From positions 62,001-126,000 of the forward strand of contig NZ_QRZF01000010.1 of NCBI RefSeq assembly GCF_003464595.1: a DNA stretch of 64,000 nucleotides, read 5' to 3'. Source of the DNA: Bacteroides intestinalis. Its GTDB lineage: Bacteria; Bacteroidota; Bacteroidia; Bacteroidales; Bacteroidaceae. The notes beneath the pieces were generated by a model, which worked only from the letters and a program-made list of their open reading frames with translations, made no database searches and had not been told where the DNA came from. Position numbers and translations under genes: made by a program. Of this stretch, positions 8,376-17,781 are shown piece by piece; position 1 is the stretch's first letter; each line of letters begins with the position of its first letter.

Positions 8376-10589
8376 ATGCTACAGCATCTATTTAAAATAA
8401 CATTACGGAATCTGTGCAAACAAACAGGAAGAAGCATTATATCTATATTATGCGTTACAGTTGGACTTTTATGTTTTAGTATATGCAGTTATTATTACAA
8501 TACATTCCAACGTGGAAACCGATTATTCGAAACATACGAATGTATGGCTACAATCCGGCTAGTGGAACACCCGGAATGGATGGTGAATATACCTTTGAAT
8601 GAAATCAATAAATTGGGTAGAGATGAAATTAAAGCTGCTGCAATATCTTATAATACAGAGGAATGTATTCAAATAAACGATAATACTTTCCAAGTTTCCA
8701 CCACTTGTTGTAATAGAGACTATTTTACTACTTTTCCATCTAAAGTTATTGAGGGAACTTTGGCTGAATTTGAGAAACGACCTGATATAGTGGTTGTTAC
8801 TGATAAATTTGTCAAAGAATATATGCCCAATGCCCATTTACCAATCATAGGTAATATTATTACCATTAACCAGAAGAATTACAGTATTGGAGCTGTTATT
8901 GAATCATATCCGGCTGGTATGAATAATTATCTGGATAGCTATGATTTATTTATACCTAACAATGAAGCATTTGGAACTATAATACTTCTACTTAATAATC
9001 CATCGGACTTGTCTATCTTGAATAAGAGAATCACACAAGTCGATTTCATGCAGAATGAGGATGAATATCAACTTTATCTATTGAGTCAACTTCCTTATAA
9101 ACCTGGTATAGAATTATGGATTAGCATAATAGGGTTAATCATATTGATAATTGCCTTAACTAATTATTTTTCATTCAGCATTGGTAATTTTGCCAATCGT
9201 ACTCGTGAGTTGAGCCTCAGACGCCATATGGGGGGAAGAACCAGTAATATATTCCTAATTCTATTCAGTGAACAGTTCATAATTTTATTATTAAGTGGTA
9301 CGCTTGCAATGGCTTTATCAGAAAGTATGCTACCTATGATATTCAGCCATATGGATTATGAAATAAGAAAGGGGCTTCAAATAGAAATACCCGCCTTATT
9401 GAAGCATGAGCTGAAGTGTTTTCTGATTATACTTCTCATATCATTTTGCTTATGTTATGTAACAGTACACCAGCTTCTCTACAGAATGTATAAAAAGGGA
9501 TTGAGTGGAAGACAGAGCAAAGGCAAGCATGCTTTACGAAATGTCTCATTGACAATACAGTTCTTTTGTGCTTTGGTATTTCTTATTGGCATTATGGGGG
9601 TACATTTCCAAATGAAAAGTCTTTCTGACAGCATGAGCCCTCTATTGACCAAACAAGAAAAAGAAAACCTTATCATCATACCCTCCACTTCGCATGACGA
9701 TAGGCTGAACAAAGACTTACCGGAGTTATGCAACTATTTCCGTAGTAAAAGTTGGTGTAAATCTTTATCTCTTTACACTTTCAGCATGATGAATATCAAT
9801 AGAAATCGCGTTATACTTAACTTTGTAACAGAAGATTTTCTAAAGCAAATGAAAGTAGAGAGAAAGCATCAGCAGGGCGACGTTTTTGCCTACATTACTC
9901 CTGATATAGACAAAGATATCAGAAAGGATTCTATATTCAGCACCATCACATCTTTAAATGGAAATGAATACCCCATTACAGGTATCTGCCCAATATACCC
10001 TAATCCTGGTTATAACACACCTTATTTGATATTGCTTCCATTGGAGAAAGAGAATAAGGTTGACAAAATTATATTGCAACTCATGTCGGAAGCCAACCGA
10101 CATCAAGCTCTTAAGGATATTTCAGAGAAAATCAATTCGTATTATCCAAGCAATAAACCTTATAAAGAAAAAACTTTATATGACGAAGAAATCGGATATC
10201 TAAATATTCTAAGAAATCTGTTTATTGCCTGTACTATCATTTCAATTCTGATAACAATATTGGGAATCTTCCATTCAATACAGATTGATACTGAACGACG
10301 ACAAAAGGAGGTTGCCATTCGTAAAGTAAACGGAGCGCGAATCGTAGATATTTACTGGTTATTCAGTAAACAATATCTGGTACTATATTTAATAGCAATA
10401 GCATTGGCTGTCCCCCTTTGCCTATTCTTTATGATTATAGCGGATCAGTCAATTATATTCGATTATACCCATCCTTTGCTGTGGATTATTCCTCTATTGA
10501 TTACCGCTGTGGTAATTATCACTACTATTAGTTGGCGTATCTATCGGATAGCAAGAACCAATCCGGCGGAAATAATTAAAAACGAATAA
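8376..10589 (+). CDS. ABC transporter permease, FtsX/MacB family (737 aa)
   Basis: Second gene of the 5967-13585 operon and the shortest complete permease here; the first periplasmic domain is reduced. Helices are at about residues 20-42, a block at 245-365, a helix near 390 and a block at 615-730. The protein has the ERRQKEVAIRKVNGA motif and ends ARTNPAEIIKNE. Codon use is markedly AT-rich compared with the genes at 10595 and 12911, so it may have had a different history from its neighbours. Five bases separate it from the next permease. Confidence 0.92.
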   Translation: MLQHLFKITLRNLCKQTGRSIISILCVTVGLLCFSICSYYYNTFQRGNRLFETYECMATIRLVEHPEWMVNIPLNEINKLGRDEIKAAAISYNTEECIQINDNTFQVSTTCCNRDYFTTFPSKVIEGTLAEFEKRPDIVVVTDKFVKEYMPNAHLPIIGNIITINQKNYSIGAVIESYPAGMNNYLDSYDLFIPNNEAFGTIILLLNNPSDLSILNKRITQVDFMQNEDEYQLYLLSQLPYKPGIELWISIIGLIILIIALTNYFSFSIGNFANRTRELSLRRHMGGRTSNIFLILFSEQFIILLLSGTLAMALSESMLPMIFSHMDYEIRKGLQIEIPALLKHELKCFLIILLISFCLCYVTVHQLLYRMYKKGLSGRQSKGKHALRNVSLTIQFFCALVFLIGIMGVHFQMKSLSDSMSPLLTKQEKENLIIIPSTSHDDRLNKDLPELCNYFRSKSWCKSLSLYTFSMMNINRNRVILNFVTEDFLKQMKVERKHQQGDVFAYITPDIDKDIRKDSIFSTITSLNGNEYPITGICPIYPNPGYNTPYLILLPLEKENKVDKIILQLMSEANRHQALKDISEKINSYYPSNKPYKEKTLYDEEIGYLNILRNLFIACTIISILITILGIFHSIQIDTERRQKEVAIRKVNGARIVDIYWLFSKQYLVLYLIAIALAVPLCLFFMIIADQSIIFDYTHPLLWIIPLLITAVVIITTISWRIYRIARTNPAEIIKNE

Positions 10590-10594
10590 AAACA

Positions 10595-12880
10595 ATGGTA
10601 TTACATTATTTGAAAGTTGCTCTACGAAATCTGCTGAAGTACAAGACTCACAGTTTCATTTCCGCCCTTTGCCTGGCAGTGGGAATCGTATGCTATACCA
10701 TTGTATGCTTTTTCATGCAGGAATGGGCCAAACTTGAAAACTTACCTGACAGCGAACGACGGATAAGAATAACAGTCAACCAGAAACAAAATTCTCTTTT
10801 TCGAACCAATGAAATAAAACGACTGGAAGAGCGATCTATCAGTGGGCTAGAGTGCCTGACCATACAATCCTTTAACAATTCAACGGAAATAGAAGTCATT
10901 GATAACGAACAACGTAATTTACCTTTTCTGATAGGTTATAGAGGGGTTAACAGTAACTTTTTCTCCTATAACAACAGACAATTGCTACATGGCAGCCGAC
11001 TTCCCGAAGCACCTGATGAAGTGGTATTATCCCATAAATTTGTGAGCAAAGCGTACGGCACTGCAAATCCCATTGGAACAACCATACGCCTTGCTAACCC
11101 ACAAAGTATAGCGGAAAATACAATACAGAGCTTTAAAGTCGTGAATGTAGTGGAAGATAACGGACTACAAGACCCCAAAGTCGATTGTTATTTCTCCTAT
11201 GAAATCATGACTTATGACGCCTTGAGTGTAAAAGGTTATCTATCGCCTAAGGCAACTATGGAAATACTAAACAAAAGTTTACGGTCCATAACGTGGCAAC
11301 GGAATGAGGACACCGTACACCCTTACGCCGCATTCAGTATGCGGCAAGACAAAGAACTGACAATGGTGCAGTTTCTAATACTATTCATAGCCTCACTTAT
11401 CCTGGTTTCAGGGCTGATTAATTTCCTTAAGTTCATCATTCAGATGTTCTATAATCGTCAGCGTGAAGTGGCGCTTCGCAAGTGTATGGGATCCGAGATA
11501 AAAGGACTGTTCCTTCTTCTTTTTGCTGAAGTGTTTTGGATGATGTCCACTGCATTTCTTTTGTCTCTGGTTTTAACGGAACTCATGATAAATCTTGCGG
11601 AAATATACATTCCAAGCCATGATATGCCCGATTTACCCTTGTCATCTATCTACGTTGTACAGTTCCAAATATATATTGCACTTTTGATGATCTGTATGCT
11701 CGTAATATGGTTTCCTATCCGCCGTTTACGACAAGTGAGCATAATCAGCCAAATCAACAATAACCGTAGCCGTCATATTTTCCGTTCGATCATGATGTGG
11801 TTGCAGTTAGGCATTGCCATTTTCTTTGTAGGCAGTACACTCGGCGTCAATATGGTGTGGCACGAAGTGTTCGGTCAGGCATACAACCCGCTTACATTCG
11901 AAGAAGAAGAAAATATCATTTCCCTGAAGGTAAATACCCAACGTATGTGGCAACACATAAACCCTATATTATCTGATATTCAAGCATTGCCGGAGTGTAT
12001 AGAGACACTGACCATGACAGATGATTTGCAAAGTGGAAATCATTTTATGCGCACCTATAAGAAAGCTGACCAATCGGAGGTCATGATTGACATAGCAATG
12101 GGAGCTCCGAGTTACTTTAAATTCCTGAATATCCCTTTACAAGGAAAAGAAGTGAATGGAGATGCAGAAGGTACCGTTTATGTCAGTGAGGCTTTCAGAC
12201 TTCAATTGGATAAGGACAACGTGCAAGACAGAGTAGAGATTGAGGGGCAGAGTTACCGCATCATCGGTACTTTCAAAGAGCTTTATAAAGAAACTCAGGG
12301 AAGAGCAACCATCGGTTCGGTATTTTTCCCCAGCAACCATTTCAGGTATTTCTATGTCAAGCTGGCACCGGGTACAAACGCTACCAAAAGTATCCGGCGC
12401 ATCACTGATATCTGTCGTAACTACGTACCCACAACCTTGCCTCTTGAAATCCGCTCCCTATCTGATAACAAACAAACGATGATGGGATCGATGTATATGA
12501 CACAAGTGGCAATGACAATCCTGGCCGTTGTAAGTATACTATTGGTTGTACTGAGCATCTATTCGGCCATCTCCATGGACACAGTCAGCCGACAGAAGGA
12601 AATAGCCATTCGTAAAATCAACGGAGCTACCCCATGGATCATTGCCGGTATATTCGGTAAAGCTTATCTGGTGATTTTCCTGCTGGCTTTTGCGGTTGCT
12701 TATCCTTTGGTACGACTGATGCTGCTATCAATAGGCGAAGGTACAGTGAAATGTATACAAGGCTGGGATTGGGGAATTCTATTATTCTTCAGTGTGGCCT
12801 TCATGATATTCCTCACCACCGCATATAAAATTTACCGGATCATGCATATCAATCCGGCCGAGATAATAAAAAATGAATAA
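10595..12880 (+). CDS. ABC transporter permease, FtsX/MacB family (761 aa)
   Basis: Third permease of the operon, starting MVLHYLKVALRNLLKYKTHS. It has the same two-lobed topology, with an FtsX block at about residues 260-385 and a terminal block at 630-755. The motif is SRQKEIAIRKINGA and the C-terminus is HINPAEIIKNE. The ATPase gene begins 30 bp downstream, which ties this permease most directly to that ATP-binding subunit. Confidence 0.92.
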   Translation: MVLHYLKVALRNLLKYKTHSFISALCLAVGIVCYTIVCFFMQEWAKLENLPDSERRIRITVNQKQNSLFRTNEIKRLEERSISGLECLTIQSFNNSTEIEVIDNEQRNLPFLIGYRGVNSNFFSYNNRQLLHGSRLPEAPDEVVLSHKFVSKAYGTANPIGTTIRLANPQSIAENTIQSFKVVNVVEDNGLQDPKVDCYFSYEIMTYDALSVKGYLSPKATMEILNKSLRSITWQRNEDTVHPYAAFSMRQDKELTMVQFLILFIASLILVSGLINFLKFIIQMFYNRQREVALRKCMGSEIKGLFLLLFAEVFWMMSTAFLLSLVLTELMINLAEIYIPSHDMPDLPLSSIYVVQFQIYIALLMICMLVIWFPIRRLRQVSIISQINNNRSRHIFRSIMMWLQLGIAIFFVGSTLGVNMVWHEVFGQAYNPLTFEEEENIISLKVNTQRMWQHINPILSDIQALPECIETLTMTDDLQSGNHFMRTYKKADQSEVMIDIAMGAPSYFKFLNIPLQGKEVNGDAEGTVYVSEAFRLQLDKDNVQDRVEIEGQSYRIIGTFKELYKETQGRATIGSVFFPSNHFRYFYVKLAPGTNATKSIRRITDICRNYVPTTLPLEIRSLSDNKQTMMGSMYMTQVAMTILAVVSILLVVLSIYSAISMDTVSRQKEIAIRKINGATPWIIAGIFGKAYLVIFLLAFAVAYPLVRLMLLSIGEGTVKCIQGWDWGILLFFSVAFMIFLTTAYKIYRIMHINPAEIIKNE

Positions 12881-12910
12881 ACAATATTACTAATTAAAAT
12901 TATCACTATT

Positions 12911-13585
12911 ATGATTAAAACAGTAAACCTGCAGAAAATCTTCAAGACAGAAGAAGTGCAAACATGGGCTTTGAACAATGTGAACATCGAAGTGAAAGAA
13001 GGTGAGTTCGTCGCAGTCATGGGACCTTCCGGTTGCGGTAAATCTACATTGCTGAATATCCTTGGCTTGCTCGATAACCCTTCGGGCGGAGAATACTACC
13101 TCAATGGAAAGGAAGTCTCCAAATACACTGAAGCACAACGCACCAGCCTGCGTAAAGGTGTCATTGGTTTCGTATTCCAAAGCTTCAACCTGATTGACGA
13201 ACTGAACGTATACGAAAACATCGAACTGCCGTTGCTCTACATGGGCATTCCTTCCGCCGAACGCAAACGTCGCGTGGAAACAGCTATGGAACGCATGGCC
13301 ATCACACACCGAAGCAAACACTTCCCACAGCAGCTCTCCGGTGGTCAGCAGCAACGCGTTGCCATTGCCCGTGCCGTAGTAGCCAATCCGAAGCTGATCC
13401 TTGCCGATGAGCCTACCGGTAATCTGGACTCTAAGAACGGTAAGGAAGTGATGGAACTGCTGAATGAACTGAACAAAGAAGGAACGACCATCGTCATGGT
13501 AACCCACTCACAGCACGATGCCGGTTTTGCAGGACGTATCATTAATCTGTTCGACGGACAGGTGGTGACAGAGGTGAGTCTGTAA
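12911..13585 (+). CDS. ABC transporter ATP-binding protein, MacB/LolD type (224 aa)
   Basis: Cytoplasmic ATPase that powers the neighbouring permeases. Walker A GPSGCGKS is at residues 38-45, the Q-loop in VFQSFN near 93, the ABC signature LSGGQQQR begins at 142, Walker B LILADEPTGNLD at 162-173, and the H-loop is VTHSQHD near 198. The length (224 aa) is normal for this family. It is the only ATPase found among seven FtsX-type permeases, so it may serve several of them, as known for some multi-permease FtsX clusters. It is the last gene of the operon; a 252-bp gap with repeats follows. Its base composition is more GC-rich and regular than the permease at 8376, consistent with stronger conservation. 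Confidence 0.96.
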   Translation: MIKTVNLQKIFKTEEVQTWALNNVNIEVKEGEFVAVMGPSGCGKSTLLNILGLLDNPSGGEYYLNGKEVSKYTEAQRTSLRKGVIGFVFQSFNLIDELNVYENIELPLLYMGIPSAERKRRVETAMERMAITHRSKHFPQQLSGGQQQRVAIARAVVANPKLILADEPTGNLDSKNGKEVMELLNELNKEGTTIVMVTHSQHDAGFAGRIINLFDGQVVTEVSL

Positions 13586-13640
13586 CCCAAATTGTACACA
13601 TTTTTACTTAAGCCCTAAAAGGACGAAATCGGAGATATAC

Positions 13641-13799
13641 TATTTTATTTCGCCCTTTCAGGGCTCAGAGATGGGAATACTTATTACGTAGGGCGATGCC
13701 CTACGCTATATGATGTAAGCCTTTCAGGTTTCTGTACTGTAAATGCGAGCCCTTTCAGGTTTCCCGGCACTATATAATATAAACTCTTCAGGCTTCCTG
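13641..13799. repeat. Dispersed CCTTTCAGG-type palindromic repeat, copy 1
   Basis: A string of small hairpins: GCCC-TTTCA-GGGC, then CGTAGGGC-GAT-GCCCTACG, then GCCTTTCAGG, followed by two degenerate units. The first 90 bp match the element at 48511-48600 in order and spacing. It fills the gap between the ATPase and the next permease and may act as a transcription attenuator or simply be an intergenic repeat. Confidence 0.75.
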
Positions 13800-13837
13800 A
13801 TAGAGCTAAAACCTATTAATATTATCACTAAAAGAAC

Positions 13838-16165
13838 ATGTACATTCTGAAGTTTGTCCTGCGTAGCTGGTGGCGAAATAAATTGTTCGTCACTATTTCT
13901 CTTGTCAGCCTGGTTATCGGTATCGCATGCACCAATCTACTGACAGCCTTCGTCCTATACGAATACAACATTGAGTATAACAACCACAACCGTGACCGTA
14001 TCCTCCGGCTGACACAAACACTACCTTTCGCTCAACAAGAAATGCAGGGAACATTCGTATACCACGAATCTGTCCCCGAAATCATCTCACAATTCCCTGA
14101 GATAGAAGCTTCACTACGCACACAAGCTATCACGCACACAAAAATCCGTGTGGGCGACCAAGAATATTCCGAACTGAACCTGCTATCGGCAGACAGTACA
14201 TTGCCCAAGTTTATCCCCATCGAAACCCTTGCAGGAAAAATAGAAGAAGTATTGACTCACCCGGGAACCATTGCCATCAGCCAAGCTTTGGCCGAACGTT
14301 GTTTCGGTACCACCGACTGCCTCGGCAAGCTGCTGGATATCCCTCAATCCGGCGAAAGTGCCTATCGTATCGCCGCCGTCTTCCGCCTGCCATCGCAAAG
14401 CATGTTGCAGGCAGATCTGCTCACGCATCTAAAAAGTCCCGAAGGAACCACCTGTTCGATACTTCTCAAAGAAGGAACAGACCTCAACGCCTTTCGCCAA
14501 CGCTTCGAGACAACCGAGCTTCCTACTTTATTAGGCAAAGGGTATTACCGTACCCAGACTTTACAGGAATCCTATTTTACCACTACCACACAAGATAGCA
14601 ATCAGTGTATCGAGCATCGGCAAAAGGCCCTGTTAAGCGTCGGACTGCTATCTGCTTTATTAATCTTGTTCATCGGTTGCTTCAACTATATCAACCTCAG
14701 TTTTTCACGCTTATTGAAGCAAATACGCACCTTGCACATTGAAAGCCTTTTAGGTGCAAGCCACCGTCAAATCCGTTGGCAACTCTTTGCCGATACTTTC
14801 CTAATGGTGATTACAGCGTTCTTGTTATCCATTCTGTTGATGAGCGACCTGTTAGCAGTATTCAATGCAACAATATCCGCACATCTGTCGTTCTCCTATC
14901 TTTTCTCCGTTCAGGTATTCCCTGTTATCCTGCTGTTTGTCATCATTCTATCCGTTGTTCCGGCAGAATACATGAGCCGGAAGATACAGACCTTGTCCGA
15001 AAGCCATTACCGCAGCTTCTTTACAGGTCGTAAGAAACAGCGCATTGTAGCAGCACTGGTCACCTTACAATTCATGATTTCTATCGGACTGCTAAGTGCT
15101 TTTATGATAATCCGTAGCCAAATGGACCTGATAGAGCAGGAGGGAAGCCGCTACAAAGGAATCGTTGAGTTTGGAATCGGCGACTCCCGGCAATCCCCTT
15201 TATCTACTTGGATAGAAGACATTAAATCCATCCCCGGAGTGAAGTCTGTTGTATCTTCCAAATCAGGTCTTTATACCATGAGTATGGCCGTTCCCCGCCA
15301 AAATGGTGAGAAGAATGACCTTCTGATGCTTGAACTTTATGAAAACTGTCCGGACTTCCTGGATATATACGATTTCGACTTGCTGGATGCCAAACAAACA
15401 TTCCATTTATTACTCCGTACCTCTGTGCCGGTCATCATCAACGAGTCCTTCATTCGCTATCTTGTGCCCGAAGGAGAAGATCCGGTGGGACAACCGATCT
15501 CTAAATACGTGCCCGAAAAGAGTGAGAAAGGTACTATTATCGGTGTCATGAAAGATTTCAAGAAATATTCGCTCACAAACAATGTGTTTCCACTGAGAAT
15601 GATTCTGCACGAAATGCCACAAGATAACTATACCACATTGACCTTACAGTTTGACGAACAAGATCGCACAACAGTTATCAATCATCTTCGCGGATTATGG
15701 GAGAAGCCCCCCCCCGGTACTCCATTCAATTATGAAGACCCTTATCAGGTACTGATCTCCAATAATCAGGAAGTCACCGACTTTTCCCGCATCCTGCTGA
15801 TGTATGCATCAATCAGTTTATTCCTCACACTGTTCGGATTGTTCGGCATCACCCATTATGCTATCCAGCAACGTATACGTGAAATAGGAATTCGGAAGAT
15901 TCACGGTGCATCATTCGGGCAAATATTATGGCTTGTCAATCGACCGTTCCTGTACTACATAGGTATAGCGTTTATACTCATTGTACCCTTGGTTTGCTAT
16001 CTGATGAATTATTGGCTGCAACAATTTGCTTACCATGTACACATTGGTATCCTTCATTTTCTGCTTCCTTTGGTCTTCACTGTCTGCATCACCCTGCTCA
16101 CAGTATGCCTGAACAGTTATCGGGCAGCAAGAAATAATCCGGTAGATAGTATCAAATACGAATAA
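13838..16165 (+). CDS. ABC transporter permease, FtsX/MacB family, divergent (775 aa)
   Basis: Two-lobed FtsX-type permease that differs from the others. It begins MYILKFVLRSWWRNKLF, the motif before the last helices is QQRIREIGIRKIHGAS, and the C-terminus reads ARNNPVDSIKYE in place of NPAEVIK. A first helix is at about 20-40, helix block 260-385, helix near 405, periplasmic domain to about 650 and final block 655-765. It is more GC-rich than the permeases at 1124-10589. No sigma-54-like site stands directly before it; the 252-bp gap holds only repeats, so it is either read through from 12911 or has a promoter I cannot see. Its 3' end overlaps the convergent gene at 16152 by 14 bp. Confidence 0.92.
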   Translation: MYILKFVLRSWWRNKLFVTISLVSLVIGIACTNLLTAFVLYEYNIEYNNHNRDRILRLTQTLPFAQQEMQGTFVYHESVPEIISQFPEIEASLRTQAITHTKIRVGDQEYSELNLLSADSTLPKFIPIETLAGKIEEVLTHPGTIAISQALAERCFGTTDCLGKLLDIPQSGESAYRIAAVFRLPSQSMLQADLLTHLKSPEGTTCSILLKEGTDLNAFRQRFETTELPTLLGKGYYRTQTLQESYFTTTTQDSNQCIEHRQKALLSVGLLSALLILFIGCFNYINLSFSRLLKQIRTLHIESLLGASHRQIRWQLFADTFLMVITAFLLSILLMSDLLAVFNATISAHLSFSYLFSVQVFPVILLFVIILSVVPAEYMSRKIQTLSESHYRSFFTGRKKQRIVAALVTLQFMISIGLLSAFMIIRSQMDLIEQEGSRYKGIVEFGIGDSRQSPLSTWIEDIKSIPGVKSVVSSKSGLYTMSMAVPRQNGEKNDLLMLELYENCPDFLDIYDFDLLDAKQTFHLLLRTSVPVIINESFIRYLVPEGEDPVGQPISKYVPEKSEKGTIIGVMKDFKKYSLTNNVFPLRMILHEMPQDNYTTLTLQFDEQDRTTVINHLRGLWEKPPPGTPFNYEDPYQVLISNNQEVTDFSRILLMYASISLFLTLFGLFGITHYAIQQRIREIGIRKIHGASFGQILWLVNRPFLYYIGIAFILIVPLVCYLMNYWLQQFAYHVHIGILHFLLPLVFTVCITLLTVCLNSYRAARNNPVDSIKYE

Positions 16166-16751
16166 CCGTATCCCGGTTAATCTCCAGAACCAGAGACTGA
16201 AAATCAATCATCGCATTAAATAAAGCGATGTGTGAATAGGAGGAAATCTCATCTGACGGAATATCACATTCCGTCAGTACCCCCCGTTCCAACAGCAATG
16301 CACGTTTTGTGCCTTTCAATAGGGGAGTCCTCGGTGTATACCAGACTCCCTCTTTTTCTAACGCCACATTAGCAATGGAAGTATCCGTCAAAAGATTGTT
16401 TCTGACAATCAATACATCATCCTGATTGCCGCGTAGGGCATACAATGCTTCCAGTTCCTTCCGGTCCGTACTCTTGTAGCGATAATCAATCGTATCCGAA
16501 CCGACCAACCGGAGTGAACTTACAGTCCTCATTGTATAAGCGGAAAATGCCACTTCACATACTTCTCTGCCATAAACTACCCGGCATTTATAAAAACCGC
16601 TTTCAGGACAATCCCCTGTATAATCCAGAATATCCAGTTGATCCGCCATTCCGAAAACCGCTTGTCTCGTCTCATTCATCCTACGGTTGTGATGGGCAAG
16701 GTTCTGCAACTTACCGTCACGTACTTGTATCGTTTCAATAAATCGGCACAT
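16152..16751 (-). CDS. pabC: Aminotransferase class IV, 4-amino-4-deoxychorismate lyase (PabC-like, 199 aa)
   Basis: PLP enzyme expected to split 4-amino-4-deoxychorismate into p-aminobenzoate and pyruvate for folate synthesis. Family features are the FIETIQVRDGKLQNLAHHNRRM start, a lysine in FYKCRVVYG as the likely Schiff-base residue, and the block NLLTDTSIANVAL followed by TPRTPLLKGTKR. At 199 aa it is shorter than the roughly 270-aa E. coli PabC. Its start overlaps the 3' end of the PabB gene by 17 bp, so the two are translated as a pair. General class IV aminotransferase activity (branched-chain type) is the alternative, but the pabB neighbour argues for PabC. Confidence 0.85.
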   Translation of the reverse strand: MCRFIETIQVRDGKLQNLAHHNRRMNETRQAVFGMADQLDILDYTGDCPESGFYKCRVVYGREVCEVAFSAYTMRTVSSLRLVGSDTIDYRYKSTDRKELEALYALRGNQDDVLIVRNNLLTDTSIANVALEKEGVWYTPRTPLLKGTKRALLLERGVLTECDIPSDEISSYSHIALFNAMIDFQSLVLEINRDTVIRI

Positions 16752-17739
16752 ATATTTTCTGTTTCATTTCTTCATATTCACTGCGGGCGTCACTCTTGAA
16801 AGTAATGCCACCACCGCTTTTAAAATACATTCCGTCCGCCTCTTGCTCCACAAAACGTATCATCACGGCACTATCCATATTGTCTCCATCGAAATATCCG
16901 GTTATTCCCGTATAGAATCCCCGTTCATATCCTTCAGCTTCACGAATAATCTGCATCGTCTTCTTTTTGGGTGCACCGGTAATAGAACCGGCAGGCAACA
17001 TACTGAAAAGAATATCACCTAACTGCCGTTTGTAATCTTCTGGAAGTTCACCGCATATCTCCGAACTAGTCTGCAATATCGGTCCCCGATTTGTCTGCAA
17101 CACATCTATATAGCGATAACGCTCCACCCGGACATGAGACGCCACAATACTCAGATCATTCCTGATCAGATCCACAATCGTAGCATGTTCCGCCGCTTCT
17201 TTCCCGTCGTTCATCAAGGTTTGTACGGCATCGGGCAGGGTAGCGTCTATCGTACCTTTCATGGGATAAGAGCTGATAATCCCTTTCTTTATCCGAACGA
17301 AAATCTCCGGAGAGAAAACTACAAAACGATTCTTTACCCATACTTTATATAAAGCACGGGAGTTACAATATATATCCTTTAAAGTCAGATTGGTTTGTAC
17401 CGGAGTCCGGCAAGTTAAATTCGTAAGAAAGCTGTTTCCGGCAAGAATATTCTTTTTCACATGTCCGAAAGCACGACTGTATTCCTGAAAAGAAACAGGC
17501 TGTGAGGTCCATTCTATCTGTTCCGGTAAACTCTCCGGAAACAATTCATCCGTTAAACCGGCAACTGCTTCATTCGTAAATCCATTCAGGTTATATATCA
17601 ACTCCTCCGGTGAGACCTCTGCCGTCTCTTCCACATAAACCTGTTCCTGCGAATAATCAATCAGAAAGACAAACGACTTTGAACAGCCTGCCAGCATATT
17701 CATGCGTGCGATTGCTTCCTGCCTACTATATAGTTTCAT
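16735..17739 (-). CDS. pabB: Aminodeoxychorismate synthase component I (334 aa)
   Basis: Chorismate-binding enzyme that aminates chorismate to 4-amino-4-deoxychorismate, normally with a glutamine amidotransferase (PabA/TrpG) that is not in the window. Recognisable blocks are NSFLTNLTCRTP, the PMKGTIDA motif, VDLIRNDLS, the PAGSITGAPKKKTM catalytic loop and the end block GGGITFKSDARSEYEEM. At 334 aa it lacks most of the N-terminal subdomain of the 450-aa E. coli PabB, as is usual for short PabB forms. A TACCTTTG -7 box about 26 nt upstream of the start suggests an own promoter for pabB-pabC. Confidence 0.92.
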   Translation of the reverse strand: MKLYSRQEAIARMNMLAGCSKSFVFLIDYSQEQVYVEETAEVSPEELIYNLNGFTNEAVAGLTDELFPESLPEQIEWTSQPVSFQEYSRAFGHVKKNILAGNSFLTNLTCRTPVQTNLTLKDIYCNSRALYKVWVKNRFVVFSPEIFVRIKKGIISSYPMKGTIDATLPDAVQTLMNDGKEAAEHATIVDLIRNDLSIVASHVRVERYRYIDVLQTNRGPILQTSSEICGELPEDYKRQLGDILFSMLPAGSITGAPKKKTMQIIREAEGYERGFYTGITGYFDGDNMDSAVMIRFVEQEADGMYFKSGGGITFKSDARSEYEEMKQKIYVPIY

Positions 17740-17764
17740 ACATCTATTTTCGTTTAGCAGGAAG

Positions 17765-17772
17765 CAAAGGTA
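17765..17772 (-). promoter_or_regulatory. Bacteroides-type -7 element before pabB
   Basis: Reading leftward, TACCTTTG matches TAnnTTTG and lies 26 nt before the pabB start codon. No clear -33 box is seen. Confidence 0.4.
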
Positions 17773-17781
17773 ATAAAAAAA

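Noticed and set aside
12890..13507. 205-codon open frame on the minus strand
   Set aside because: It is antisense to the ABC ATPase gene, whose motifs are all in place; the frame is a by-product of its codon use.
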